The notes under the pieces were generated by a model. It did not search any database. It had not been told where the DNA came from and worked only from the letters and a program-made list of their open reading frames with translations. A DNA stretch of 37,761 nucleotides from CAVZAB01 sp963773155 (GTDB lineage: Bacteria; Pseudomonadota; Alphaproteobacteria; Rhizobiales; Beijerinckiaceae): assembly GCA_963773155.1 (NCBI GenBank), contig CAVZAB010000001.1, positions 1-37,761 of the forward strand, in the 5' to 3' direction. Positions within the stretch are counted from its first letter, which is position 1. Every line of letters starts with the position of its first letter. A program made the translations under genes and the position numbers. This document shows positions 1-7,806 of the stretch, in pieces.

Positions 1-1
1 G

Positions 2-793
2 CGTGAGCTCGGCTACGTCAGCTTCCACGGCGGCGTACCGTCGGACAAACGGCCGGGGCTGGTTGAGCGGTTTCGTGACGACCCCAACTGCCGCGTGTTC
101 CTTTCCACCGATGCGGGCAGCACAGGCCTCAATCTGCAACATGCTTCGACCTTGGTGAACATGGACTTGCCGTGGAACCCGGCAATCCTTGAACAGCGCA
201 TCGGCCGCATTCATCGCATGGGGCAGGCTCGGCCCGTGCGGGTCATCAACTTCGTGGCAAAGGGCACCATTGAGGAGGGCATGCTTTCGGTGCTGGCGTT
301 CAAACGCTCTTTATCGGCAGGAATTCTCGACGGCGGCAGCGGCGAGATTTCGCTCGGCGGGTCGCGGCTCAACCGCTTCATGAAGGACGTGGAAAACGTT
401 ACTGGGCGTATGGGTGAGGGCGAAGCCCTGACGCCGGCTGAAGAAGTAAGGAATATTGGCACTACCGGCGACGCCAAAGTCGGGGAAGATGCAAATGCCG
501 ATGTGAACTTTGAAGCTAGCGAAATGGCGACCATACGGGCTGATGGGGCTGGAGCATCACCGCGCGAGGTAGGTTCCAATCCATGGCAAGCCTTGGTGCA
601 GGTCGGTGCGCAGTTTGTTGCCGCGCTGGCGGCCGCCAATGATCCCAATGCTCCGGCGCACCCATGGATTGAGCGCGATCCAGCCACCGGCGCGCAAAAC
701 CTCAAAATGCCTTTGCCTCCGCCGGAAATCGCGAGAGAACTCGCTGATGCACTCTCGATGCTCGCGGACAGCTTGCGGGGCAAAATTGCATGA
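2..793 (+). CDS. SNF2/DEAD-family helicase, C-terminal part (5' end outside window)
   Basis: The reading frame is open from the window edge, so the start is missing. The visible protein of about 263 residues carries the second RecA-like helicase domain: STDAGSTGLNLQ (motif V), then QRIGRIHRMGQ (motif VI with its arginine fingers), which is the signature of SNF2/RapA-type ATPases acting on nucleic acid. The last 130 residues are a low-conservation tail rich in Ala, Glu and Gly. The next features are an AlpA-like regulator and a toxin-antitoxin pair, so this is probably a helicase of an integrative element or plasmid-derived island rather than a housekeeping RapA. Domain assignment is firm; the exact role is inference. 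Confidence 0.85.
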   Translation, partial: RELGYVSFHGGVPSDKRPGLVERFRDDPNCRVFLSTDAGSTGLNLQHASTLVNMDLPWNPAILEQRIGRIHRMGQARPVRVINFVAKGTIEEGMLSVLAFKRSLSAGILDGGSGEISLGGSRLNRFMKDVENVTGRMGEGEALTPAEEVRNIGTTGDAKVGEDANADVNFEASEMATIRADGAGASPREVGSNPWQALVQVGAQFVAALAAANDPNAPAHPWIERDPATGAQNLKMPLPPPEIARELADALSMLADSLRGKIA

Positions 794-883
794 TTGATAG
801 CTGCGGCCCCTTTGAGGCGTGACAAGCCCCCGCCACGACGCTGCGGACCGCAGAGGATTCGTCACACCCACTCTCCGTCGTAG

Positions 884-1159
884 CTATCGCTCGACCCTCT
901 TGGATTTGGAGGTGGGCCGCGGCGGCGGGGGACGCGAGCGCAAGACGCAGCGCGCAACAGCCCGACCGGCGAAACACGACGCACGGGAAGTCAGACGGGG
1001 GAACTCACCGCGCTGTTCCATCTCGTGGATGGTCGTGTCGGCGAGCGGCACCAACAGTCTGAGTTCGTTGCGACGGATGGTTCGTCGCGCGCCCTTCCAT
1101 TCCCTTGGCGGTGCCGGACCTTTGCGTGGATGTGTTTCGTCAGACGGGCGGTTGGCCAA
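884..1159 (-). CDS. AlpA-like helix-turn-helix regulator, C-terminus probably shifted
   Basis: The minus-strand product has a short HTH of the AlpA/excisionase type: RRTIRRNELRLLVPLADTT followed by IHEMEQRGEFPR, the usual 'R-x-E-L ... T-I-Y-x-M-x-x-x-G-x-F-P' pattern of phage and island regulators that control excision or integrase genes. After GEFPR the family would continue with a Trp-Asp-containing strand; here the frame turns into Arg/Pro-rich sequence, so a frameshift close to position 1000 or a truncated end is likely. The start codon lies inside the preceding minus-strand ORF, in another frame. The position beside a helicase and a hip operon fits a mobile island. Family call moderate; intactness doubtful. 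Confidence 0.5.
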   Translation of the reverse strand: MANRPSDETHPRKGPAPPREWKGARRTIRRNELRLLVPLADTTIHEMEQRGEFPRLTSRASCFAGRAVARCVLRSRPPPPRPTSKSKRVER

Positions 1160-1233
1160 GTCGACAGCTGATTCGATACGGTCTGCATAATCTCAAGCGT
1201 CTGGCCGAATTGGCGTGTGGGGACATGAGTCAT
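1124..1233 (-). pseudogene. Start of a small rhizobial hypothetical protein fused out of frame to the AlpA-like gene
   Basis: A minus-strand ATG at 1233 opens MTHVPTRQFGQTLEIMQTV, which resembles the first residues of small rhizobial proteins often found beside AlpA-like genes (a DUF6634-type protein, from memory). About 25 codons later the DNA continues as the coding sequence of the AlpA-like gene in another frame, so most of this protein is missing. It is best read as the 5' stump of a gene deleted against its neighbour. The family name is tentative. Confidence 0.25.
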
Positions 1234-1398
1234 GGTCGCTCTCCCATGACAGGCGGCAAAGAGACCCTCTCTCGCCCTCAACCCGTCACGGAACTCGTCA
1301 AGCTTCCTCTCGCTCTTCCCGCTCTCATCCTTGCGGCCGCCATTGAACATTCCCGAGCGGCAAAAATCTTGGCCATATTGCCACTCGCCCTCATTTTA

Positions 1399-1461
1399 TT
1401 CCCGGTCGGGAAATTTCTATAGGCATTTTTCAGAAATCCCGGCTAATTTCCCGTTCGGTAA
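1399..1461 (+). promoter_or_regulatory. Double palindromic operator upstream of the hipB-like gene
   Basis: Two copies of the same inverted repeat lie directly before the HTH gene: TTCCCG-GT-CGGGAA at 1399-1412 (perfect) and TTCCCG-TT-CGGTAA at 1448-1461 (one mismatch). Their centres are 49 bp apart, and the second ends 5 bp before the ATG at 1467. Paired palindromes in this place are what is expected for an autoregulated XRE/HipB antitoxin that binds its own promoter. The repeats are seen directly; the binding protein is inferred from position. Confidence 0.65.
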
Positions 1462-1466
1462 ATATC

Positions 1467-1691
1467 ATGGCAAAGCGAACCCTGACACCCGTCGAGATCG
1501 GCGACATCATCCGAAAGACCCGCAAGGCCGCAGGCCTGCGGCAGGACGAGCTCGCAGGCGCGGCCGGCGTGGGCTTGCGCTTTATCGTCGATCTGGAAGC
1601 GGGCAAGCCGACAGCTCAAATCGGAAAGACGCTCCAAGTCTTAACGGCCCTTGGATGTTCGTTCGACATTACACCGCCTCCCGAACCTTGA
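1467..1691 (+). CDS. HipB-like XRE-family antitoxin
   Basis: This 74-residue protein is a single Cro/CI-type helix-turn-helix domain: IGDIIRKTRKAAGLRQDELA covers helices 1-2 and AGVGLRFIVDLEAGKPT covers the recognition helix and turn. The ending LQVLTALGCSFDITPPPEP is typical of HipB-type antitoxins (known of the family). HipB would bind DNA as a dimer and neutralise the HipA kinase. The stop at 1691 is followed after 14 bp by the hipA start, the normal hipBA operon layout. Two palindromes directly upstream are the probable operator. The gene looks intact, while its toxin partner is broken, so it may now act only as an orphan repressor. Confidence 0.8.
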   Translation: MAKRTLTPVEIGDIIRKTRKAAGLRQDELAGAAGVGLRFIVDLEAGKPTAQIGKTLQVLTALGCSFDITPPPEP

Positions 1692-1705
1692 GACGGGCGG
1701 AAGGC

Positions 1706-2206
1706 ATGACGATGCGCGCCCTGGAAGTCAGGTGGGATGGGCGGGTTGTCGGCCAGCTCACGCAAAACCAGCAATGGCGAACTCGGCTTCGCCTATTCGC
1801 CCGGTTGGCTCCAAAACGACGATGCTCCGCCATTGTCGGCGTCATTGCTGAAACGCGTGGAGCCATTCAGTCGGCGTGAGTGCCGCCCGTTCTTCGGTGG
1901 TCTTCTGCCGGAAGAGAGCCAGCGGGACGCGGCCGCCCAAGCGCTCGGGGTTTCGCGCGGCAATGATTTCGCTCTTCTCGACCGTCTCGGCGGCGATGTC
2001 GCGGGTGCGCTCCAGCTTCTGCCGCCGGGCGAAACGCCCGCTGCGCCCGACCTGGATCAGCGACCAATCCCGCTCGACGATGCAGGCCTCATCCGTGTGC
2101 TGGATGCGCTGCCTGTGCGTCCGTTGCTCGCCGGCGAGGAAGGACTGGGACTCTCCCGCGCCGGCGCCCAATGGAAAGTGCCGGTGGTTTTGGTGCTCGT
2201 TCAACG
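1706..2206 (+). pseudogene. hipA toxin gene, frameshifted and cut off before the kinase core
   Basis: The frame from ATG 1706 gives MRALEVRWDGRVVGQLTQ, the N-terminal coupling domain of HipA. Near 1770 the match moves by one frame to NGELGFAYSPGW and later RPFFGGLLPEE and DFALLDRLGGDVAGAL, all HipA N-domain motifs. The glycine-rich loop region appears as LSRAGAQWKVPVVL at about 2150-2190, with Trp where HipA has an acidic residue. Similarity then stops. HipA is normally about 420-440 residues, so more than half, including the Ser/Thr kinase catalytic Asp residues, is missing. The ORF runs on to 2342 into sequence belonging to the repeat at 2295-2516, so the truncation coincides with an insertion or rearrangement. 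Not a working toxin. Confidence 0.75.
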
Positions 2207-2294
2207 CTATGAGCGTTTTCTCGGAGTGGCAAGCGAGCTGATGCGCCCCGGCCTTGATGAAGCCGCGCTATCGCGATTTGCCGCCATGGCGGCT

Positions 2295-2516
2295 GATCGT
2301 GCGGCGCGATGCGCTGTGACGATCCAAAGAGCGCCGGAATAGAGGCTGATGCTGTATGTCATCGCCGCAGCTTGAAGAAGGCATTGAGGCGGCTGGATTT
2401 TTTCGGTTTCTGACGGTATTTTTGTCTTCCTTCGGCGCTCCGCCTCGTTATCGATTGGCGCGGGAGGTCAGTCCAAAAATGACGATGGTTGGCGATTGAA
2501 CGCGATAAGAGGTTTT
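2295..2516 (+). repeat. 222-bp dispersed element, copy 1 (partner at 32912-33132)
   Basis: This stretch matches 32912-33132 in the same orientation over nearly identical length. The best block, ending GAACGCGATAAGAGGTTTT, is about 67 bp with roughly five differences; the middle (T-rich, around 2400-2440) is more diverged. No ORF is shared by the two copies. Copy 1 adjoins a truncated hipA and copy 2 adjoins an IS1380 transposase remnant, so the element looks like a non-autonomous mobile unit or the non-coding end of an insertion sequence. I do not recognise the family. Confidence 0.75.
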
Positions 2517-3066
2517 CGGGGGGAGCCGATTTTCCCCAATGAAATTAATAGCCGGAATTTTTGACGGCCTCCGCGTCGAGAAAACCCCGAGTTCTACGAC
2601 ATTTTCTTCAATGGAACCAGGGTGTTAAAGTGAATTGAAACGATCGAGTGGGAGTGAGAGGGCACAGAGGCAACTCGTTGTCTCGTCATGCTATCGAAAA
2701 TGGGTTTGCACCAACTACCATTTAGCGTCTCGATCGACTTCCAAAACAGCCCATCAACACTAAAACGTGGTCAGGCATCGATGTAAAGCATCCTCGAACG
2801 CGTGCAGTTCCTTCGCACAATGGCGTGCAAATAGGTGGGTTTGAACCATACATGACGCCTTTCGCGCCGCCACGTGACCCTGCTCTCAATCGGCTAGATA
2901 ATGTCAGTGTCCTTTCGCACTGACGCTTGCTCGCCAACATTCCGATGGCTGAAATGGGCTCCGGCCAATCAAAAAAATTCAGCACCGTTGACTTCAGCTT
3001 AAGGGTTCCTCACCCTCTCATATTATTGTAGTAGCACGATGTCGAACATGGTGAAGACGGCCAGAA
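2517..3066. other. Non-coding stretch with a hairpin and one dispersed 15-mer
   Basis: No convincing gene was seen in these 550 bases; the only ORF, on the minus strand, lacks any family feature. It contains a perfect 7-bp inverted repeat, GTCAGTG (2903-2909) and CACTGAC (2918-2924), with an 8-base loop and no T-run, and one copy of the ATCGAGTGGGAGTGA repeat at 2643-2657. The last part, rich in AT around 3018-3032, should hold the promoter of the first SDR gene, but no clear -35/-10 pair was found. Confidence 0.4.
2643..2657 (+). repeat. Dispersed 15-mer ATCGAGTGGGAGTGA, copy 1
   Basis: The 15-mer recurs exactly at 22101-22115 and with one change at 29789-29803, each time just after an AAAC-type run and always on the plus strand in non-coding DNA. 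Function unknown. Confidence 0.6.
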
Positions 3067-3846
3067 ATGCGGTGTAACATATCGGATAAGATCGCTTTCG
3101 TAACAGGCGCAGCGGGCGCGATCGGAAGTGCTATCGCCAAACGGCTCTCAGACAACGGGGCAGCGGTGGTCGTCGCCGACATCGACATGGAAGGAGCCGA
3201 GCGCGTCGCGGCTGAGCTGAATAATGCAATGGCCTGCGCTCTCGACATCCGAAATGCCCAATCGGTGGAAAGTGCAATCGCCAGGGTCACCGAGCGATAT
3301 GGCCGGCTTGACATTTTGGTCAACAATGCCGGCGTCAACACACTGGCGCACCGCGTCACCATCGACGAATTCCCGCCGGAAGAATGGGACCGCATCACCG
3401 GCATCGACCTGGACGGCCTCTACGTCGTGAGCCGCGCGGCCTTGCGGCCAATGCTCGGCGGCGGCAGAGGCGGGCGCATCATCAACATTGCCTCGGTCGT
3501 CGGGCTAGCTGCCATGCGCTTACAGAGCCCATTCGTCGCCGCCAAGGCGGGCATCATCCATTTGACCCGGTCGATGGCAATCGAATTGGGGGCAAAGGGC
3601 ATCCTGACCAATGCGATCGCGCCGGGCTCGGTGATGACGGCTCTAACCGCCAAACTGTTCTATGGCGACGACGGCAAGTTTGCAGGGCGCACGCAAGAGT
3701 TTCTTGCCCATGTGCCGCTCGGCCGCCCGGCCCAGCCGGAAGAGATCGCCGAGACGGTGCTGTTCCTGGCCTCTCCGGCCGCCAGCTACATCAACGGCCA
3801 GGTGTTGGCCGTTGATGGCGGCTGGACAGCAGGATTCATGATGTGA
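3067..3846 (+). CDS. SDR-family oxidoreductase with Phe in place of the catalytic Tyr
   Basis: This intact 259-residue classical short-chain dehydrogenase fold has the cofactor loop TGAAGAIG (residues 13-20), the NNAG motif (86-89) and the C-terminal GQVLAVDGGWTAG tail. In the active site the expected Ser is present (INIAS, Ser143) and the Lys is present (Lys160), but the motif reads F-V-A-A-K: the catalytic Tyr is Phe156. In classical SDRs that Tyr is the acid/base, so normal alcohol/ketone chemistry should be impaired (known of the family); NAD(P) binding should be intact. The next gene overlaps its stop and encodes a second, more degenerate SDR, which suggests the two chains assemble together. 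It probably belongs to the sugar-acid locus controlled by the LacI-type gene downstream. The ATG at 3067 is the only sensible start; the RBS is weak. Confidence 0.9.
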   Translation: MRCNISDKIAFVTGAAGAIGSAIAKRLSDNGAAVVVADIDMEGAERVAAELNNAMACALDIRNAQSVESAIARVTERYGRLDILVNNAGVNTLAHRVTIDEFPPEEWDRITGIDLDGLYVVSRAALRPMLGGGRGGRIINIASVVGLAAMRLQSPFVAAKAGIIHLTRSMAIELGAKGILTNAIAPGSVMTALTAKLFYGDDGKFAGRTQEFLAHVPLGRPAQPEEIAETVLFLASPAASYINGQVLAVDGGWTAGFMM

Positions 3847-4439
3847 GTACCGCCATGGAAGTCGACCTCGATAGCGCTACAATCGCTCTGGACGGAGCGA
3901 CCAATCCGATCGTCGATGGGGTGCTTGCCGCGCTCCATGCCAATGGCGGACGCTTGACCGAGGGCGCACAGGCACGAACCGCGGACATTCTCCTTGTATC
4001 CTGCCCGCTGCGTCCGGGGACAAGCGCCGGGGACCCTCGCTCCCTGTATGCCGATGCCCGGAAGGCGGCAGTGGCAATGACTGAACGCGGAAGCGGGCGT
4101 ATTGTTTTCCTGATGTCAGCGATCGCCGGGATGCCGATGCGCCGGCATCCGCGGTTTTCCATGGAAAACGCGGCGATACTTGCAGGCATGCGGACTTTGG
4201 CGATGGAATTCGGACCAAAGGTCTTGGTCAATGCCGTCGGCGTCGGAACAATCGAGGATATAACGATCGTTGCTGGGGACAAAGCGATGTTCAGCCATAC
4301 ACCAGTCGGCCGCGCTGGAAACATTGACGAGGTTGTCGCCGCAGTTCTGTTCTTCTGCGACCCGCTGAACAGCTATACAACCGGCCAGATGCTCGGCGTA
4401 GACGGTGGCTGGACGGCCGGCTATGGGCGCAACTTCTGA
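3843..4439 (+). CDS. Degenerate SDR-fold protein, probable non-catalytic partner of the upstream SDR
   Basis: The 198-residue frame starts at GTG 3843, overlapping the upstream stop codon, or at ATG 3855 four codons later. The second half matches SDRs: MSAIAG at the active-site Ser strand, then GRAGNIDEVVAAVLFF and GQMLGVDGGWTAG, almost the same tail as the upstream gene. The Rossmann glycine loop is gone (LDGATNPIVDG where TGxxxGxG is expected), and the Y-x-x-x-K motif reads F-S-M-E-N, so both catalytic residues are replaced. It is about 50 residues shorter than a normal SDR. There are no stops or frameshifts, so it is a maintained gene, not a wreck. Overlap and shared ending suggest a duplicated subunit that forms a hetero-oligomer with the upstream protein; this is inference. 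Confidence 0.8.
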   Translation: MSTAMEVDLDSATIALDGATNPIVDGVLAALHANGGRLTEGAQARTADILLVSCPLRPGTSAGDPRSLYADARKAAVAMTERGSGRIVFLMSAIAGMPMRRHPRFSMENAAILAGMRTLAMEFGPKVLVNAVGVGTIEDITIVAGDKAMFSHTPVGRAGNIDEVVAAVLFFCDPLNSYTTGQMLGVDGGWTAGYGRNF

Positions 4440-4466
4440 AGTGTTGACGGGAGGGTGGGCCACAAT

Positions 4467-4476
4467 ACCGCGCGGT
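4467..4476. promoter_or_regulatory. Perfect 10-bp palindrome upstream of the LacI-type gene
   Basis: ACCGCGCGGT, within ATACCGCGCGGTCA, lies between the second SDR gene and the LacI-type regulator. Its outer bases resemble the TACCGGTA-cored candidate operators elsewhere in the locus, with two extra central bases. It could be an autoregulatory site; GC-rich palindromes of this size also arise by chance, so confidence is low. Confidence 0.25.
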
Positions 4477-4575
4477 CAACGCGACAGCTACAATCGGCGC
4501 CAGGTAGTCTTCCGTTGAGTGGAAACTCACGGGTTCGGCCTCTATGATGCGGCAAATGGTTCGCGGAGCAGACTG

Positions 4576-5610
4576 ATGGCGGGAAAATCTGGCGGCAGCG
4601 AAAGAAGGCCGCCGGAACGCCTCGGCGTTCGCGAGATCGCCAAGCGCGTCGGCGTCGCGCCGATGACGGTGTCGCGCGTGCTGTCCAATCCCGACATGGT
4701 CTCACCGGAGACCCGCGCCAAGGTGCTTGAAGCCATTGAGCAGGTCGGCTTCGTGCCCAACCGCTTGGCGTCCAGCATGCGGGGCAATGGCCGCATGATC
4801 GGCACGGTGGTGCCGCCGTTGATCAATTCGGGCATCGCCGAACAGGTGCAAGGCATGTCCGACGAATGCCACGAGAGCGGTTATTCGATGCTGCTGGTGC
4901 AAGGCGAATTCACGCAGGAAGCCGAAGAAAAATCGATCCGTACGCTGCTCGGCTGGCGTCCCGTCGGCATGATCCTGCAGAGCTTCGTGCAAAGCGAGGC
5001 GGCGCGCGCGCTGCTGAAGAGCAGCGGCGCGCCGGTGGTCGAGATTTCCGAGATCAAGGGCCGCAAGCCGATCGACATGGTGGTCGGCGTATCCAACTTC
5101 GAGACCGCCTATGCCATGACGATGCATCTGGCGGCCAAGGGCTATAAGCGCATCGGCTTCGTCTCGACGCCGATCCACGGCAATGACCGCCTGCAGCAGC
5201 GCCGCACCGGCTTTCACGCCGCACTCACCGAACTTGGCATCCAGCACCATGGCGACATGGAGGTCGAGGTGCCGATCACTGCGCTAGGCGGCGCCGACGC
5301 GCTTGTGATGTTGACCTCTCGCCACAAGGACATCGACGCCATTTTCTTTTCCAGCGACACGCTGGCTGTCGGCGCCGTGCAAGAATGCCACCGGCGGCGC
5401 TGGGCGGTGCCGGGCCGGATCGCCATCGCCGGCTATGGCGACATGGACCTCGCCGCGCAGCTTTTTCCACCGCTGACCACGGTGAAGGTCAATCGCCACG
5501 AGATGGGCCGGCGCGCTGTGCGGCAATTGCTGGCAAGGCTCGGCGGCGACACCAAGGTGCCGACGATCACCAGCCTCGGCTTCGAGATCGTCGACCGCGA
5601 AAGCGCCTGA
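4576..5610 (+). CDS. LacI-family transcriptional regulator, gluconate repressor (GntR)-like
   Basis: From ATG 4576 the protein has 344 residues, the family's normal size. The N-terminal HTH reads LGVREIAKRVGVAPMTVSRVL, followed by the hinge region VPNRLASSMRG and a periplasmic-binding-like effector domain (GTVVPPLINS to SLGFEIVDRESA). Among LacI-family proteins the sequence most resembles gluconate/sugar-acid repressors; this is from memory. A GTG at 4519 would add 19 residues, but the N-terminus from 4576 fits the family better. It is transcribed toward the dehydratase gene on the other strand, and the two stop codons abut (TGATCA, 5608-5613). Two TACCGGTA-cored palindromes at 9494 and 16259 resemble the GntR operator and are its likely targets, making it the probable local repressor of the catabolic locus. 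Confidence 0.9.
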   Translation: MAGKSGGSERRPPERLGVREIAKRVGVAPMTVSRVLSNPDMVSPETRAKVLEAIEQVGFVPNRLASSMRGNGRMIGTVVPPLINSGIAEQVQGMSDECHESGYSMLLVQGEFTQEAEEKSIRTLLGWRPVGMILQSFVQSEAARALLKSSGAPVVEISEIKGRKPIDMVVGVSNFETAYAMTMHLAAKGYKRIGFVSTPIHGNDRLQQRRTGFHAALTELGIQHHGDMEVEVPITALGGADALVMLTSRHKDIDAIFFSSDTLAVGAVQECHRRRWAVPGRIAIAGYGDMDLAAQLFPPLTTVKVNRHEMGRRAVRQLLARLGGDTKVPTITSLGFEIVDRESA

Positions 5611-6798
5611 TCAGTTTTTCCGCTTGGGTTTCGTCGTCTCTTCACGGCGGCCGAGGCGCTTTTCCCAACCCTCGGCATGGACGTTGAGATAGGCATTGGG
5701 ATCGTAGGGATGCTCCTTGACCACACCGATGTTAAGATCGATGCCGAGCCCGGGCGCGTTCGGCAGCGACAGATGGCCGTTGTCCTGGTTGACAGTCGGA
5801 TGCCAGGTCACAAGGTCGCGCGTCCACGGGTCATTGAAGGCGTCGAAATGCTCCTGGATCAGGAAATTCGGCACCGCCGCCGCCAGTTGCAGGCACACTG
5901 CTGACGCCACCGGGCCGCCGCTCTGGTGCGGGGCAATGTGGCTGCCATGCGCAAGCGCGAGGTTAGCCACTTGCATCGATGGCGCAATGCCGCCGAGCGA
6001 CATAGGTTCAGGCTGGAAGATGTTGACGCCGCCGCCGGCGGCCAGCGTGTAGAACTGGCCGACCGTGTCGTACATTTCGCCGGTCGCCACCGGGATCGGC
6101 GAGCGATGCGCCACTTCGTGCACGGTTTCCTGCCGGTCGCGCGAGGTCGGCTCCTCCCACCAGTAGATGTCGAGATCGGCAAATTTCTGTGCAGCCTGAA
6201 GTGCGGCCATCTCGGTAAAGCGCGCGTGCACGTCGATCAGGATCAGGGTGTCCTTGGGCAGTTCATCGCGCAGCGTCCGGCAGATCCTGTAGGACAGGTC
6301 CAACTCCTCGCGCGAAATGAAGCCTTGCGCGGTGCCGAACGGGTCGAGCTTGAACGCCTTGAAGCCCTTGGTCAGCACCGCCTTGGCGGCCTCGAGGAAA
6401 GCCTCCGGCGTGCGCTCGGTGCGATACCAGCCATTGGCGTAGCCGAGCACGCTGTCGCGCACCTGGCCGCCGAGAAGCTGGTGAATCGGCACGCCAAGGC
6501 ACTTGCCCAGAATGTCCCAGCAGGCGACCTCGATCGCCGCGATCACCGTGCGGTGGATGTGGCCGCCATCCAGCGAGACATTGTCCAGCATGCGCTTGGC
6601 CAGCGCGTTGATGCGGCGCGGATCCTGGCCGATGGCGAGATGCTTAAGCTCATGTACGCCGGCTTCGGTGGTCTTGATGAAACCGTTCAGCGTGCCTTCG
6701 CCGATACCATGGATGCCGTTGTCGGTGTGCACTTTGACGAACAACCAGTTCTTCCAGCCGGCGCCGACAGCGAAGGTCTCGATCTCGGTGATCTTCAT
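5611..6798 (-). CDS. Mandelate racemase/enolase-superfamily sugar-acid dehydratase (DgoD/mannonate dehydratase subgroup-like)
   Basis: This intact 395-residue protein has the N-terminal capping domain and the TIM barrel of the enolase superfamily. Visible active-site elements are FKLDPFG (about 149-155), the D-x-H pair in LILIDVHARF (Asp189, His191), WWEEP (213-217), ATGE with Glu241, and APHQSGGP with His291. The D-x-H pair, a Glu on the next strand, a Glu in ATGE and a late His match galactonate/mannonate-type dehydratases, which remove water from an aldonate to give a 2-keto-3-deoxy acid using Mg2+. It begins 9 bp after the transketolase C-subunit stop, so it is the last gene of a minus-strand operon SDR-TktN-TktC-dehydratase. 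Substrate is not predictable from this reading. Confidence 0.9.
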   Translation of the reverse strand: MKITEIETFAVGAGWKNWLFVKVHTDNGIHGIGEGTLNGFIKTTEAGVHELKHLAIGQDPRRINALAKRMLDNVSLDGGHIHRTVIAAIEVACWDILGKCLGVPIHQLLGGQVRDSVLGYANGWYRTERTPEAFLEAAKAVLTKGFKAFKLDPFGTAQGFISREELDLSYRICRTLRDELPKDTLILIDVHARFTEMAALQAAQKFADLDIYWWEEPTSRDRQETVHEVAHRSPIPVATGEMYDTVGQFYTLAAGGGVNIFQPEPMSLGGIAPSMQVANLALAHGSHIAPHQSGGPVASAVCLQLAAAVPNFLIQEHFDAFNDPWTRDLVTWHPTVNQDNGHLSLPNAPGLGIDLNIGVVKEHPYDPNAYLNVHAEGWEKRLGRREETTKPKRKN

Positions 6799-6807
6799 GC
6801 AATAGCC

Positions 6808-7806
6808 CTAATTCAGCGCGGCGATCGTTGCGACGAGGGCCTCGGTCGTCAGGCCGTAGCTTCGCTTGCAAGGTCGGCACCGCGCCGCATTCGATGTAGC
6901 GGTCCGGCAGGCCGATGCGGGTCAGCTGTCTTCGCATGCTGGCATCGAACAGCGCCTCGACGACAAGGCTCGCGAGCCCGCCGACGACGACATGGTTCTC
7001 CGCCGTGACGACATGGCCGACCGCGGCCGCAAATGCGGCGACGGCCTCGGCGTCGAACGGCTTGATGCGTCGGCACGTGCAGCACGCCGGCGGAGATGCC
7101 CCGCTTCTCCAAAGCGCCGCGGCGTCGAGGGCGCGCTCGGTCATCAGGCCGGTCGAGACGATGCCGACAGTCGCGTGCCTTCGCGAAGCCGCCGCGCCTT
7201 GCCGATCGTCGAAGCGGTAGCCGGGATCGAGCACGACCGGCGACGCTGCCGCGCAGCAGCCGCATATAGACCGGGCCGTCGTGGTCGGCGATCGCCGCCG
7301 TCGCCGCGGCGATCTCGGTCGCGTCGCAGGGATCGATGACCGTCAGCCCGGGGATCATGCGCATCAGCGCCAGGTCCTCGATCGCCTGATGCGTGCCGCC
7401 ATAGCCGGTCGTCAGGCCCGGCAGGCCGGCGACGATCTTGACGTTGAGATTGGAGTGCGCGCAGCGCGATGGCGACGAAATCGTAGGCGCGCCGCGTCGC
7501 GAACACGCCATAGGTGGTGGCGAACGGCACCTTGCCGGTGCGCGCCAGGCCGGCGGCGACGGCGACGAGGTTCTGCTCGGCCATGCCGACGTTGAAGAAG
7601 CGGTCGGGAAAGGCGTCGCGAAACGGCAGGATGTCGGTGTACTTGCCAAGGTCGGCGGTCAGCCCGACGATATCGGCCGGATCTGCGCGCGAGTCGCGGC
7701 CAGCGCCTGGCCGAACGGCGCCTCGACCGTCGGCCGGCCGGCGCCGATCGCCTCGTCCTGGCCCATCGCCAGGGTGCGTGCCGGCCTCCACCATGGGCGG
7801 CCTCAT
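6808..7806 (-). CDS. Transketolase, C-terminal subunit (frameshifted in this sequence)
   Basis: About 330 residues can be pieced together over several frames: GLTADLGKYTDILPF, PDRFFNVGMAEQNLVA, VPFATTYGVFATRRAYDF, GLTTGYGGTHQAIEDLALM, IDPCDATEIAAATAAIADHD and finally VVTAENHVVVGGLAS and PDRYIECGAVPT. These are the pyrimidine-binding and C-terminal domains of a split transketolase. The Glu in GMAEQN is the one that activates thiamine diphosphate. Single-base indels are evident near 6860, 7068, 7115, 7240 and 7458, and there is more disorder in the first 40 codons. The protein sequence between indels is well conserved, pointing to sequencing error rather than decay. The ATG overlaps the stop of the N-subunit gene (ATGA at 7803-7806), so the two are translationally coupled. 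It would transfer two-carbon ketol units. Confidence 0.8.

Noticed and set aside
2843..2860. GGTTCAAACCC-like sequence on the minus strand, recalling a tRNA T-loop
   Set aside because: The flanking bases do not form a T-stem, and no anticodon arm or acceptor stem was found at the right distance.
5926..7008. 360-codon plus-strand ORF opposite the dehydratase gene
   Set aside because: Antisense shadow of an intact enolase-superfamily gene with all active-site motifs on the minus strand.
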